From assembly GCA_001310415.1 (NCBI GenBank), contig BAXE01000002.1:186001-250000 (forward strand): DNA of 64,000 nucleotides, written 5' to 3'. This document shows, in pieces, positions 49,802 to 60,785 of the stretch; within the stretch, counting starts at the first letter, position 1; every line of letters begins with the position of its first letter. Source of the stretch: Enterovibrio sp. JCM 19048. Lineage in GTDB: Bacteria; Pseudomonadota; Gammaproteobacteria; Enterobacterales; Vibrionaceae. The notes under the pieces were generated by a model, which was given only the letters and a program-made list of their open reading frames with translations, had not been told where the DNA came from and searched no databases. The translations under genes and the position numbers were made by a program.

Positions 49802-50625
49802 CCCGCTTGTAACGCTCTGTGGGGACGTCGCCGCTTTTTGGGGTGGTTGACTGGAATAGCCGCAAGCAGAGTCTTGGTGTATTCATGTTGTGGCGAGGCA
49901 AAGAGCGTTTGTGTCTCGCCATATTCCACCATCTTGCCAAAGTACATCACTGCGACATGGTCTGAGACTTTCCGGACTACCGAGAGATCGTGGGAGATGA
50001 AAATCATGGCCAGGTTCATTTCCTGCTGGAGCGACATCAAAAGGTTCAGGATTTGCGCCTGAACGGAGACATCCAGCGCGGATACGGACTCATCACATAT
50101 CAGCAGCTTGGGCTTGAGGGCAATGGCGCGGGCGATACCGATGCGTTGGCGCTGGCCGCCGGAGAATTCGTGGGGATACCGGTTAACGGACTCGGCGGGC
50201 AACCCGACTTTTTGCAGCAACTCTGCCACCCACTGCTTTCTTTCTGCGGCTGTTCCCATACCGTGAATTTCAAACGGTTCTTCCAGAATCATACCAATGG
50301 TATGTCGCTGATTGAGCGACTCCAGTGGGTCTTGAAAGACGATTTGCATCTCTTTGCGTAACGGGCGCATGTCGCGTCGGCTCAAGGCCGTAATATCCCG
50401 GCCTTCAAAGAATATTTTGCCGGAGGTTGGTTCGTAGAGCTTGAGGATGGCGCGGCCAAGGGTGCTTTTGCCGCAGCCGGATTCCCCGACAAGCCCCAGC
50501 GTCTCGCCACGTTGGAGAGAGAATGACACGCCGTCGACCGCTTTGATGGTATAGCCATTTTTGAAGATCCCTTTGCCGGAGACGAAATAGTGGCGCAGAT
50601 CTTCGATGCGCAGTAAAGCTTCCAT
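49798..50625 (-). CDS. Oligopeptide-type ABC importer ATPase, DppF/OppF-like
   Basis: 275 residues, intact. Walker [21 protein letters not shown], signature [20 protein letters not shown], Walker [21 protein letters not shown], and the oligopeptide-type [18 protein letters not shown]. The ATG at 50625 overlaps the stop of the preceding ATPase gene. Last gene of the five-gene operon; together with the 50625-51487 ATPase it corresponds to the two halves of YejF. Confidence 0.92.
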   Translation of the reverse strand: MEALLRIEDLRHYFVSGKGIFKNGYTIKAVDGVSFSLQRGETLGLVGESGCGKSTLGRAILKLYEPTSGKIFFEGRDITALSRRDMRPLRKEMQIVFQDPLESLNQRHTIGMILEEPFEIHGMGTAAERKQWVAELLQKVGLPAESVNRYPHEFSGGQRQRIGIARAIALKPKLLICDESVSALDVSVQAQILNLLMSLQQEMNLAMIFISHDLSVVRKVSDHVAVMYFGKMVEYGETQTLFASPQHEYTKTLLAAIPVNHPKKRRRPHRALQAG

Positions 50626-51487
50626 CAAAGGTTCTCCTGGTGTGGCAGTGTTTCGCTGTAGGGGATGACATTAATTAATTGCTTGGGCGTACTCTCCAGA
50701 TCTGGCACCAGACTCAGAAGGTGCCGGGTGTAAGGGTGTTGCGGGCTGTCAAACAGGTCGAAAACATCGGCGTATTCGACGATCCTCCTTGGTACATCAC
50801 CGCCACTTCATCACACATCTCCGCGACGACACCCAAATCGTGGGTAATAAAAATCATCGCCATGCCGGTTTCGGCCTGAAGACCGTTCATCAGTTCGAGA
50901 ATGGATGCCTGTACGGTGACATCCAGCGCGGTAGTGGGTTCATCGCAAATAAGGATATCCGGCTTGCAGGCGAGCGCCATGGCAATCATCACCCGCTGGC
51001 GCATGCCGCCGGAAAGGTTATGCGGGTACTCATCCAGCCTTCTTTCCGGCATCGGGATTTTGACTTTTTCCATCAGTGCCAATGCCGCTTCCCGTTGTTG
51101 TACCTTGCTCATGCCAGCCTGGTGAAGCGCCAGCACTTCCATGAGCTGCCGCCCTATGGAATGGACAGGGTTGAGCGCCGTCATCGGATCCTGAAAGATC
51201 ATGGATATACGGTTGCCACGGATTTTGTACATCTGCTGTGCTGGCAGCGTTGCAAGATCTGTCCCGCGGTAATCGATAACGCCTGCCGTGATTTGCCCGT
51301 AGGGTTTGGGGAGCAGACCCATGATGGACATGGCGGTGACACTCTTGCCGCAGCCGGATTCGCCGACCAGACCAAGGGTGCGCCCGGCATAGACATCAAA
51401 GTTCACGCCGTGGAGGATTTTGATTTTTCCTTCATCAGTGTCGAACTCGGTTTCGAGCCCGTTTACCTGCAAAATCAATTCAGACAT
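50625..51487 (-). CDS. Oligopeptide-type ABC importer ATPase, DppD/OppD-like
   Basis: Walker [41 protein letters not shown], signature NLSGGMRQRVMIAMALACKP and ILICDEPTTALDVTVQASIL. One G is lost near 50787 (VMYQG to RIVEYADVF). The restored C-terminus is PDLESTPKQLINVIPYSETL plus seven residues (287 total), ending at the next gene's ATG. The start at 51487 (MSELILQVNG) is preferred over an in-frame ATG four codons upstream. Confidence 0.9.
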
Positions 51488-51508
51488 TTGCTGCCCCATA
51501 CGCTGCGA

Positions 51509-53343
51509 TTACTTGTAGCGGTCATCGATAACGGTGACAGGCTCAAAAGCTTCACCCGCTTCGATTGCGGCTAAGGTGTCCGCTTTCATCTTTGCATCAA
51601 TCCAGTAGGTTCCATCCCCGTAAGCGCGGCCAATGGTGAAAAGGGTGCCCGTCCATTTTTGCATCGGGTTTTCCGGGTATCTGACCCAGCGCCAATGCGC
51701 TTGGCGCGTCCAGGGCACCATGTAGCTCGGTACCACCACTGCTGCATCCTGGATAAGGCGCTGGATTTGGTGGGAGAGTTGATATTTCTTCTCTAAATCA
51801 AACTCGACGCGGTACTGATCAATCAGGGCGTCGAGTTCCGGTGTGCTGTAGTTGGTGAAATTGTTGGTTTGTGGCTTGTTGGCGCTCTCGGAATGGAAGT
51901 ACTGCCAGTAGCTGGAATTTCGCCCGAGCCCATGTTCACAAACGCGAGTTGGTGTTTTTTCTCCAGCATGTATTTGAAGCCGGTTGCGCCGTCAATCAGC
52001 TTGAGGGAAAGCTCAAGACCCGCCAGTTTGGCCTGCTCTTTAAGGTAGGCCATGCGTGGTGTCCACGCTGCGTAGGGGTAGACCATTTCGAAAGTCAGCC
52101 GCTGCCCGTCGGCATTGACGCGAATGCCATCCGCCCCAACGGTGTCAAAACCGGCTTTGGTGAAATAGTTCACCGCCGTTTCCACGTTGAAGTCCGGCGC
52201 TTTGGCATCCGGCCAGTCATATTTTCCATGGCCGAACCCGATAGCGTGGGGCTTGCGCTGGTAATCGCCGCGGATAAGTTTTTCAATCAGTCCATCGATA
52301 TCCGTGGCGTGCAATATGCCCTGACGGACATTTAGATCATTGAGTAGTGGCACCGCAGTGTTGACCCAGACCCCACCACCACCCTGTGGCGTCTGGTTGT
52401 AGCCCCAGAATTTTTGCACGTAGCCTTTCTGGTAAACCTCAGTGTCGGTCTTCTCATGCCAGATTTCCGGCAATGTCAGGTCAAAAACGTCCAAATCCCC
52501 TTTTTCGAAATGCTGCCTTGCTACATCTTCATCGCGGATCACGGTAAAGCGGATTTTCTCGACGTTATACCGGTTCTTGTAGTACCGGTTGCCGTAGCCC
52601 CACCAGTCTTCACCAATGTGTTTTAAGGTCAGGCTTTTGCCTTTTTTAATCTTGTCGACACGGTAGGGGCCGGTGGTCGGTTCGGCCTTGAAGTTGTAGC
52701 GGCGTACATAGTTGTCATCAATGCCATCGCCGTTTTTATCCTTGCCGCCTTTGTAAAAATGGGCAGGGCGGGGTACCAGACCGCCCAGTGTCAGCATCAA
52801 CTCCTCCGGGTTTTTCTCATCGACGGTGCTGACAGCCAGGGTGTGGTCATCAATTTTGACCACGTCAGCAATGGTCTTGGTGTAGTAATCGTTATACCAG
52901 GGCGCAATGATGTCTTTGGCGCGGTAGAAGGTGAGCATGAAGACAAAGTCATCGGCGGTCAGGGGCTCCCCGTCATTCCATTCTGCCTCGGGATTGAGTT
53001 TGAAATAGATCGTTTTATTGTCACCGGCATACGCCCATTCGGTGGCAATGGATGGGATCCAGTTCAGGGTATCCGGGTGGCGGGTAACCAGTGAGGGCAC
53101 GCCATCAAGGAAGTAGGCACGCAGACCCGCGTTTGAATCTGGCCCGACACTTCGCAGTGTCAGCGGGAAGCTCTGGAGGTGGGTGCGCAGGGTGCCGCCC
53201 CGTTTAGCCTGTTCAGAAGCGAACAGTGGGTCATCCCAATTGGTTTGCCACTGAAGGTTTTCAGGAAGGTTGGCTGCCTGAACGCTGAATGCCAACGCGC
53301 CCATCTGTGCGAAAAACAGTGCCTTTGAAGTCAGTTTGTACAT
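51509..53343 (-). CDS. YejA-like peptide-binding periplasmic protein
   Basis: Signal peptide MYKLTSKALFFAQMGALAFSV(QA) and SBP family 5 body of the YejA subgroup: WDDPLFASEQAKRGGTLRTH, FPLTLRSVGPDSNAGLRAYF, NPEAEWNDGEPLTADDFVFM and TTGPYRVDKIKKGKSLTLKH. One base is lost near 51923, where NMGSG should run into RNSSYWQYFHSESANKPQT. Restored length is 611 residues against about 604 in E. coli. In E. coli YejABEF imports peptides including microcin C. Here the gene lies between permeases and ATPases, not first. Confidence 0.87.
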
Positions 53344-53360
53344 CCTTGCTCCCTTCATTG

Positions 53361-54407
53361 TCAGACGTAGCGGGTAAATTTTTTGGGGTCGAACGCCGCG
53401 CGGACGGCATCGCCGATAAAGGTGACCATGGTTAGTACCAATACGGTTGCAGTCACCACAGAGGCCACTATCCACGGGCTGTCGAGGTTAGATTTCCCCT
53501 GCTGGAGCAATTCGCCCCAGCTCGGTGTCGGTGGTGCCAGCCCCAGGCCAAGATAATCCAGTGCGGTCAGCGCTGTGATGTTGGCGACGATGGTAAACGG
53601 CGCAGGGTGATCACCATGACCATGGTATTGGGCAGAATATGTTTGAGGACGATGCGGGTGTTGGAAGCGCCGAGCGCCCGGGCCGCGAGCACATATTCGC
53701 GGGCACTCTCTTTGTAGGTCATGGTGCGCATGTACCAGGTGATGCCCATCCAGCCAAACAGGACGTTGATGGCAACAAACAGGGTGAACGTTGGCTTGGT
53801 GATAGAAACCAGGATCATGATGACGTAAAGGAAAGGCACCATGGACCAGACTTCAATCAGTCGCTGGGTGATCAGGTCAAACCGCCCGCCGAAGAACCCC
53901 ATGGCGCAGCCAATGACAACGCCGATGCTGTAACAGATCACCATGGTGCTGAGGGCAAACGCCATGGCGATACGAAAGCCGTAGACCAGCCGGGCAAGAA
54001 TATCGCGGCCAATCACATCGGTACCAGGTAGTGTTCACTGGCAATGCTTGGGGGGTAAGGCGGGAACTCGCCTTCAATAAAGTCCTGTTCGTACGGGTTC
54101 CACGGAATCAGCGGCATGATGACAAAATTGCCATCCTCTTCGGCCTGGAAGCGTTGCTGCAATTCCCGGTAGTTGGCTTCACTGGGGTAGCCGAGGCCAA
54201 AGTCTGTCCCCGGACGCACATCACTGACGACCGGAAAGAACCACTCTCCTTGATAACGCACTACCAGTGCTTTGCTGTTGATAAAGAACTCGGCAAACAG
54301 GGCCAGCAGCAATAGCACCGACAAGATGATGAATGACCAATAGCCGGGCTTTATCGCCTTGAAGCGCTGGATTTTTTTCTGGGTGAGGGGCTAAACGAGA
54401 ACATCAT
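53361..54407 (-). CDS. Peptide ABC importer permease, YejE-like
   Basis: N-terminal MFSFSPLTQKKIQRFKAIKP, then a helix (SVLLLLALFAEFFINSKALV), a YejE-type periplasmic insert (EGEFPPYPPSIASEHYLGTD), VIGRDILARLVYGFRIAMAF and EAA-loop-like EYVLAARALGASNTRIVLKH. Three bases are lost (near 54386, 54028 and 53600), so four fragments appear. Restored length is 349 residues, ending at 53361. Its start overlaps the yejB-like stop. Confidence 0.87.
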
Positions 54408-55428
54408 GCTTCACCAAACCTGACCCTGGGGTCGACCAGCGCTACACAGATATCAGAGACAATATTCCCGACCAGCAGCATGGCAGCGTTAATGGCGACA
54501 ATTGCCATCACTACCGGATAGTCACGCTCCATGATGGACTCGTAACCCAAAAGGCCAATGCCATCGATGTTGAAGATCACTTCAATCAGGAAGGAGCCGG
54601 AGAGGAAAAACAGCAAGGAGTTACCAAAGTGGCTGGCCAGTGGTATCAGGCTGTTTTGCATGGCATGTTTTCTCACCGCATCACGAAACGGGAGCCCTTT
54701 GGCAATCGCCGTGCGGATATAGTCGGCGGAAAGGTTCTCCATCAGGTTGTTTTTCATCGTGATGGTGAGGGTGGCGAAGTCGCCGATGATGTAACAAATA
54801 AGCGGAAGTACGGCATGCCAGAGAATATCTTTGATTTTTTCTGTGGCGGTAAAGTCATCGTAATCGCTGCCAGTGAAGCCGCCCATGGGAAACCAGTCGA
54901 GGTGAAAAGAGAACACCGTCAGCAGAAAGATACCCACCACATACCCCGGCAGGCATAGCCAACAAAAATCAGGATGGATGATGCCGTGTCGAATGCCGAG
55001 TTGTGTTTGATGGCTTTGTAATAGCCAAGCGGAATAGAAACCAGGTAAGCAATCACAAACGTCATGCCGCCGTAAAACAGGGAGACCGGAAGGCGCTCGC
55101 TGATCATGTCCAGAACCGGTTCGTAGTAGCGCGTGGATTCACCAAAATCCAATGTCAGCAGTTTGTTCAGCCACTCCCAGTACGCCTCAAGTACCGGTTT
55201 GTCGAGGCCATAGAAGGCGTTGAGTTCAGCGAGCTGGTATTCGTCCAGTGCAGAGTTGTCGCCAACGGTCTGGGATTGCGAGGTGCCCTCCTGCACAAAC
55301 TGGGATTCTGCCAACATGCGTTCAACCGGGCCGCCCGGAACAAATCGGGTGATGGCAAAAATCACCAGCGTAATACCGATGAAGGTAGGGATAACCAACA
55401 AAAAGCGCCGTACAAGATAGGCTAACAA
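54404..55428 (-). CDS. Peptide ABC importer permease, YejB-like
   Basis: The N-terminus MLAYLVRRFLLVIPTFIGIT and RFVPGGPVERMLAE are classic for DppB/YejB, with the YejB-type insert rich in polar residues and LDFGESTRYYEPVLDMISER. One C is lost near 54952. The second part has DYIRTAIAKGLPFRDAVRKH (EAA loop) and ends VDPRVRFGEA. Restored length is 341 residues. First gene of the operon. Confidence 0.88.
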
Positions 55429-55750
55429 CGAATACCTCTCCGTGACTCAAACCGGCTTTGCACTCCTTATTCAGACCGAGTGTGTGCCGAAAATGTGGAA
55501 TCCTGCCTGTCCAGTTTGAAAGGGAACAGGAAACCTAGAAGTACACTATTACTGAGTATTGTTTGAAAAAAACCCTACTTGGCAGCAGATAAGTAAAATG
55601 TGTGATCACTGTGCGAGTGAAAACATGGAATAACAGTGTGTTTATCATCAAAAAGAGATGTCAATTTTGATAACAAATAGCCCTTGAAAATTTCTGGAAA
55701 TGGAGAGATTATCCGCGCCCTCTCTTGTTTCACTCTAAGTGCTAAAAACC
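55429..55750. other. Divergent intergenic region between the peptide importer and focA
   Basis: About 320 A/T-rich bases that must hold both promoters. I could not identify a convincing FNR or CRP site, although TGTGATCACTGTG near 55601 is partly CRP-like. Confidence 0.4.
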
Positions 55751-56593
55751 ATGAACTTTACTCAGTTTGATTCGCTGCCTCCGCCGCAGATCGCAGAGCG
55801 GGCGGCAGAGATAGGGGTGGCGAAAGCCACAAAAGATCCTTTTAAATCTTTCCTTCTCGCGATTTCTGCCGGTATCCACATCGGTATCGCATTTATCTTC
55901 TACACCACAGTAACGACCGGCGCGGGTGATATGCCTTGGGGTATGACACGTTTTGTCGGTGGTATTGCATTTAGCCTGGGTCTCATTCTAGTGATCATTA
56001 CCGGTGGCGAGCTATTCACAAGTTCGGTACTCACATTAGTGGCGCGAGCCAGTGGTAAGATCACCTGGAAAGCACTGTTTAAAAACTGGGCGGTGGTATA
56101 CGGCGGTAACCTGGTGGGCGCGATTTTGCTGGTGATCTGTATGTTGATTGCCAAGCAATACATGTTCGATAGCGGCCAGGTCGGTATCAATGCCATGAAG
56201 ATTGCCGAACACAAGCTTCACCACGGATTCCTCCAGGCGGTTGCATTGGGCATCATGTGTAACGTGCTGGTTTGTATCGCGGTATGGATGACTTACAGCG
56301 GCCGCACGCTGACAGACAAAATCCTGGTGATGATCCTGCCTGTGGCCATGTTCGTGGCATCTGGCTTTGAGCACTGCATCGCCAACATGTTCCAAGTACC
56401 GATGGCGATCGGCATCAAAACCTTTGCGCCAGAGTCTTTCTGGGCGATGACAGGCATGAATGTCGCTGACTTTGCAGACCTAACCTTCAGTCACTTCTTC
56501 TTCAACAACCTGATACCGGTGACACTGGGTAATATCATCGGTGGCGGCCTGTTTGTGGGTATGTGGTACTGGATGATTTATCTGCGCGACTGA
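55751..56593 (+). CDS. focA: Formate channel FocA
   Basis: Pentameric FNT-family formate/nitrite channel. Aligns along its length with E. coli FocA: KATKDPFKSFLLAISAGIHI, TTGAGDMPWGMTRFVGGIAF, SLGLILVIITGGELFTSSVL, VASGFEHCIANMFQVPMAIG and NLIPVTLGNIIGGGLFVGMW. The ATG at 55751 (MNFTQFDS) is preferred over an upstream GTG. 280 residues, intact. It is ~38 kb from pflB rather than beside it. Confidence 0.93.
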   Translation: MNFTQFDSLPPPQIAERAAEIGVAKATKDPFKSFLLAISAGIHIGIAFIFYTTVTTGAGDMPWGMTRFVGGIAFSLGLILVIITGGELFTSSVLTLVARASGKITWKALFKNWAVVYGGNLVGAILLVICMLIAKQYMFDSGQVGINAMKIAEHKLHHGFLQAVALGIMCNVLVCIAVWMTYSGRTLTDKILVMILPVAMFVASGFEHCIANMFQVPMAIGIKTFAPESFWAMTGMNVADFADLTFSHFFFNNLIPVTLGNIIGGGLFVGMWYWMIYLRD

Positions 56594-56614
56594 TAGCGAG
56601 ATATAGAGACAGCG

Positions 56615-56644
56615 AAAGCCGAAGGTGTTCCCTTCGGCTTTTTT
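56615..56644. terminator. Terminator between focA and the LysR gene
   Basis: AAAGCCGAAGG-TGTTC-CCTTCGGCTTTTTT hairpin between convergent genes. Confidence 0.9.
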
Positions 56645-57532
56645 ATTCCCTGCACTTTTCGACTAGGAAAGCCCGTAGTGCCTGCACTGCCGGGCTAAGT
56701 AGCCGCCTGTCGGCACACATCAGATTCAACGGGGCATGTTGTCCTTCCCATTCAGGGCAAAGGTGCACCAGCTCGCCACTTTCCAGGTGATGGGCAATAT
56801 CCAGTCTCGATTTATACGCAATGCCGTGGCCTGACAACACCCAGCGGCTGACCGCTTCACCATCATCAGCCGTACGGTTGCCACTTACCGTCACCAGCAG
56901 GTTTTCCTCTTTGCGCGAAAACTGCCATTGGCTGTGGATGGTGTCACCCACCATAAAGCGCAGGCAGTTGTGCTGGCTGAACGCCTGCGGGTTTTCAGGT
57001 GTGCCGTGCTTTTTGAGGTAGTCCGGTGAGGCGCAGGCTATCCGGCAGTTGTCACTATGAATAGGCAACGCAATCAGGCTTGAATCCGGCGGCGAACCAT
57101 AGCGCAGCGCCAGATCGACAGATTGATGATAAACGTTGCTGAGCCTGTCAGAGAGCTGCAAACGGATTTCAATATCCGGGTATTGCGCCATAAAGCATCC
57201 AGCCAGCCTATCAAACGGTTCCTGCCTAAATCGGAGGGGGCAGAGAGCATCAGTGTTCCCCGCACCACAGACTCGCCGGAGCGCACTTCTTCTGCTGCAT
57301 CTTCAATAAGAGCTACTGCCTGCTGGCACTGGCGCAAGAACGCCTCGCCGCTTTGGGTCAGGCGCAGGTGCCGGGTAGAGCGGACAAAAAGGGCGGTTCC
57401 CAGCTCTGCTTCCAACCGCTTTACTGCTGCGCTGGTGGCGGCCGGTGTCATGTCCATCTGGCGTGCGACTTCAGACAGGCTGCCGTGGTGCGCAGTCTCA
57501 ATGAAAATCCGGAAATCCTGCAGTGCTTTCAT
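56643..57532 (-). CDS. LysR family transcriptional regulator
   Basis: N-terminal winged HTH: FRIFIETAHHGSLSEVARQM and TPAATSAAVKRLEAELGTAL then LFVRSTRHLRLTQSGEAFL. The effector domain includes LSAPSDLGRNRLIGWLDAF, PDIEIRLQLSDR and VDLALRYGSPPDSSLIALPI. One T is lost near 57196; restored length is 296 residues. Divergent from the VOC/OYE operon, so it probably controls it. Confidence 0.9.
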
Positions 57533-57630
57533 TTTCAAAAATTTTTTAAAGAGGTTAAACCTGAGGCTAGTTTTTCAATTCAGTGCAGTCAAATAACCTG
57601 TTCCTGTCTATCAAACAGGAGGGACCAACC

Positions 57631-58056
57631 ATGAACAGTTCAGAAAAAGCAGTGTGGCAATTCGACCACCTGAGCCTGTTAAGCAGGGCGGATGACAAAG
57701 GGCTGCTGAAACTGGCCAACATTCTCGGATTCACTCAGGGAGAAAGACCACCATTTCCATTTCCCGGCCGCTGGTTTTATCAGGAAGAGAATGCCGTGTT
57801 ACATGTGGTGGATGTAGAGCAACAACAGGCCGTCGCGCTCAACCACATCGCTTTTCGCTCGTCGGTTTCGGTCAAGAAGCTGCTCGCCACACTGGAAGCC
57901 AACGGCTTTGACTACCAACTGACCCGCGTACCAGAAGAAGGGGTGGTGCAGGTGTTCATTACCCTCGGTGACCTGATGGTGGAGCTTGATGTGCCGGATG
58001 CGGGGTTGGCCGATCAGGTTCCTGTTATGCAATCAGCCAACCAGTTAACCCATTGA
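57631..58056 (+). CDS. VOC family protein upstream of the Old Yellow Enzyme gene
   Basis: 141 residues, intact. FDHLSLLSRADDKGLLKLAN, PFPFPGRWFYQEENAVLHVV and LNHIAFRSSVSVKKLLATLE fit a single VOC fold with His/Glu metal positions. CAGGAGGG precedes the ATG. It is 12 bases before the OYE gene, so both are co-transcribed; perhaps linked to electrophile detoxification (inference). Confidence 0.8.
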   Translation: MNSSEKAVWQFDHLSLLSRADDKGLLKLANILGFTQGERPPFPFPGRWFYQEENAVLHVVDVEQQQAVALNHIAFRSSVSVKKLLATLEANGFDYQLTRVPEEGVVQVFITLGDLMVELDVPDAGLADQVPVMQSANQLTH

Positions 58057-58068
58057 GAGGATGCAACC

Positions 58069-59159
58069 ATGATACTTTTTGACACTTACCCTTTAGGCAA
58101 AATCCAGCTGAAAAACCGCATTGTGATGGCGCCAATGACGCGCAGCCGTACCACCCAACCGGGCAATATTCCCAATACCATGATGGCGGAGTATTACGCG
58201 CAGCGGGCTGGGGCGGGGCTTATCATCACTGAGGCGACCCAAATCTCCCCACAGGGGCAGGGTTACAGCTTCACCCCCGGTATTCACACCAAAGCGCAGA
58301 TTGAGGGATGGCGAGAGGTTACGGATGCTGTGCACCGCGAAGGCGGTAAAATCTTCCTGCAGCTTTGGCACGTAGGCCGGATGTCACACGCCAGTTTTCA
58401 CAATGGCAATCCGCCGGTTGCCCCGTCAGCCATCAAGCCCGATGCCAGGTATGGGTGGCGGATGAAAACGGAAACGGGAGTATGGTGGAGTGTCCGACCC
58501 CAAGAGCCTTAACGGCAAATGAAATTCACCGCATTGTGGCGGATTATCGTCAGGCGGCCATTAACGCCATGGAAGCGGGATTCGACGGGGTTGAAATCCA
58601 CGCAGCCAACGGGTACCTGCTGGATCAGTTTTTACGTTCGACCTCCAATTACCGCACAGACCGCTATGGCGGCAGTATCGAAAACCGGGTGCGTTTGCTG
58701 GCAGAAGTGGCGCAAACGGTGTGTGATGCGATAGGTGCTGAGCGCGTTGGGGTCAGGTTGGCACCCTTTATTACCGCGCGGGGGATGAACTGCCCGGAAA
58801 TCATTGATGCGATATTGCTTGCCGCCGAAAAACTCGATGCGTTGGGTGTGGTTTATCTGCACCTGTCGGAAGCGGATTGGGATGACGCGCCACAGGTATC
58901 AGAAACCTTCCGTAGACAGCTTCGCCAAGTTTATGGTGGCACGGTTATCGTCGCAGGGCGCTATGACAAAACCAAAGCAGAGGCAATTTTGCGAAATGTG
59001 TATGCCGATTTGGTGGCGTTTGGACGGCCTTTTATCGCCAATCCGGATTTTCCGGCAAGGCTGGAACAGGATTGGCCGTTGGCAGATTTTGACCCGACAA
59101 CCCTGTTTGGCGGACGTGAAACTGGTTATTCAGACTATCCGCCATACAGGCAGTCTTAA
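58069..59159 (+). CDS. Old Yellow Enzyme family NADH:flavin oxidoreductase (NemA-like)
   Basis: FMN-dependent ene-reductase: LKNRIVMAPMTRSRTTQPGN, TEATQISPQGQGY, LQLWHVGRMSH, VEIHAANGYLLDQFLRSTSN, YRTDRYGGSIENRVRLL and VAFGRPFIANPDF cover the FMN and substrate-binding set. One C is lost near 58444. Restored length is 363 residues. It probably reduces quinones, N-ethylmaleimide-like or nitro compounds. Divergent LysR regulator nearby. Confidence 0.92.
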
Positions 59160-59209
59160 CAGGGAAGTGCTGGCGCTTCATTGCTTCCGAAGCGCCATGG
59201 TTTCCGGCG

Positions 59210-59359
59210 TTAATTCGTGGTGCTGCCGCTGTCATCCGCAGGTGTCTGGCATTCTGGTGCTTCCGAGCCTTCCGGACATTCTGTGGTGGTGTCGGTTGCA
59301 AAGGTGAAGCCTGAGAAAAGAACGGCAAACGCGAACATCAGGGTTTTAAACATATTCAT
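59210..59359 (-). CDS. 49-residue predicted secreted peptide
   Basis: AAGGAAT precedes an ATG at 59359. The product begins MNMFKTLMFAFAVLFSGFTF(A), a clean signal peptide, and the mature part is a short acidic tail with two cysteines (TTTECPEGSEAPECQTPADD). Too short for family recognition. A strong hairpin (GGCGCTTC / GAAGCGCC, 59171-59197) follows, so a real small transcript is plausible. Confidence 0.55.
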   Translation of the reverse strand: MNMFKTLMFAFAVLFSGFTFATDTTTECPEGSEAPECQTPADDSGSTTN

Positions 59360-59514
59360 AGCGGTATTCCTTATCCTGTTGGGTATATGTAAAAACTGAA
59401 TTGCTGCAGCCCTTACACTTTCGCCCAGTTTTTTCCCGCCATTGTTAGCGTTTGGTAATGGCTTTGTTAGGTCGCTATCTTGTCTGAAAAGTCAGACGTC
59501 CGGTGATAAAAATG

Positions 59515-59537
59515 ACAAAGCGCCGTAAAGGCGCCTT
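59515..59537 (-). terminator. Probable terminator of the oxygenase-reductase operon
   Basis: GGCGCC-TTTAC-GGCGCT-TTG on the minus strand, with a T-rich tail, 30 bases past the stop at 59567. Confidence 0.6.
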
Positions 59538-59566
59538 GGATAGGGAGAGGGGAAATTGCGGTCGCT

Positions 59567-60681
59567 TCAGGTTTCTATCGAAACGTCATCCAGCGGTTTG
59601 CTGCAGCAGCTGAGGATATATCCCTCTTCAATTTCTTCTTCGCTGATCCCGCCGTTATGTTCCATGTTGACGTTGCCGGAGAGCAGCTTCACTTTGCAGG
59701 AGCCGCATATGCCCATACCGCAAGCCTTGGGAACGTGGATCCCAGTTTTGTGCTGGCTGCGTGGATGGTTTCGCTGTCATTGATGGTGACGGACATCCCT
59801 TCATCGGCAAATTCCACGCAAAAGCCTGTCTGGGGAATCTCTTCTGCAATCAAGGCCAGTTCTGCAGACTCTTCTGCATCTTCAATCGCGGCAGGCGGCG
59901 TTTCACCAAAGCTTTCTTCGTGATAGCGCGACATATCAAAGCCGATATCTGCCAACATTGCCCGTACCGCTTTCATGTAAGGGGTTGGGCCACAGCAATA
60001 GACTTCGCGTTGCAACACATCAGGGGCGATTAATTCGAGTAGGCTTTTGGTCAGAAACCCGCGGTAGCCATACCAGCTTTCGCCAATGTCATACCGTTCA
60101 CAGATGATGCTGAGTTCGAAGTTATCAATGCGTGATGCCATCAACTCAAGTTCTTTGAGAAAGATGATGTCTTTCGGCGTCTGGGCGCTGTGAACGAATT
60201 TCATGTCCACGGCACTGTTGGTGTCATACCACCACCGCGCCATCGACATCACCGGGGTGATGCCAACTCCACCGGACAGGAACAGGGCTTTGTCAGTGGA
60301 ATAGTCGATGCAGTTGAAATTACCGACCGGGCCATGCACAGCAATTTCGTCATCCACCCGCAGGTTGTCATGCAGCCAGGTAGAAACCACGCCTTTGGGC
60401 AGCCTTTTGACGGTGATGGAAAAGCTGTAGGGCACAGATGGTGATGACGAAATGGTGTAGCTTCGCATCACCTGCTCACCACCGATATTCAGTTCAAGCG
60501 TGACAAACTGACCGGGCTTGAAGAAGAACATGATGGGTGTCTGCGCCATAAAGCAGAAGGTTTTTACATCATGGGTTTCCTGAATAACTTTGACGCAGCG
60601 AACCAGATGTCGCCCGTTCGCCCAGGTCTGGGTGTTGACCGGATTGAGACGATCTTCGGGTACGGTATCCAGCTCATTCAT
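59567..60681 (-). CDS. GbcB-type reductase component (FAD/NAD, C-terminal 2Fe-2S)
   Basis: Electron supplier for the adjacent Rieske oxygenase. FAD domain with MRSYTISSSP (RxYS), VSTWLHDNLRVDDEIAVHGP and GGVGITPVMSM for NAD. The plant-type 2Fe-2S domain at the C-terminus needs one base restored near 59741: ACGMGICGSC, then LSCCSKPLDDVSIET. Restored length is 371 residues. The ATG at 60681 (MNELDTVPED) has a GGAGAAA upstream. The domain order matches GbcB and carnitine/stachydrine-demethylase reductases. Confidence 0.87.
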
Positions 60682-60785
60682 GCACTTTTCTCCAATTCGG
60701 TCAGCCAGTTTGCGAGAGTATGGGATGCCCGGCCAGATCCGGTTTATTTGGCTGCGACATCCCTGTATCTGAATCGGCCTTTTTG

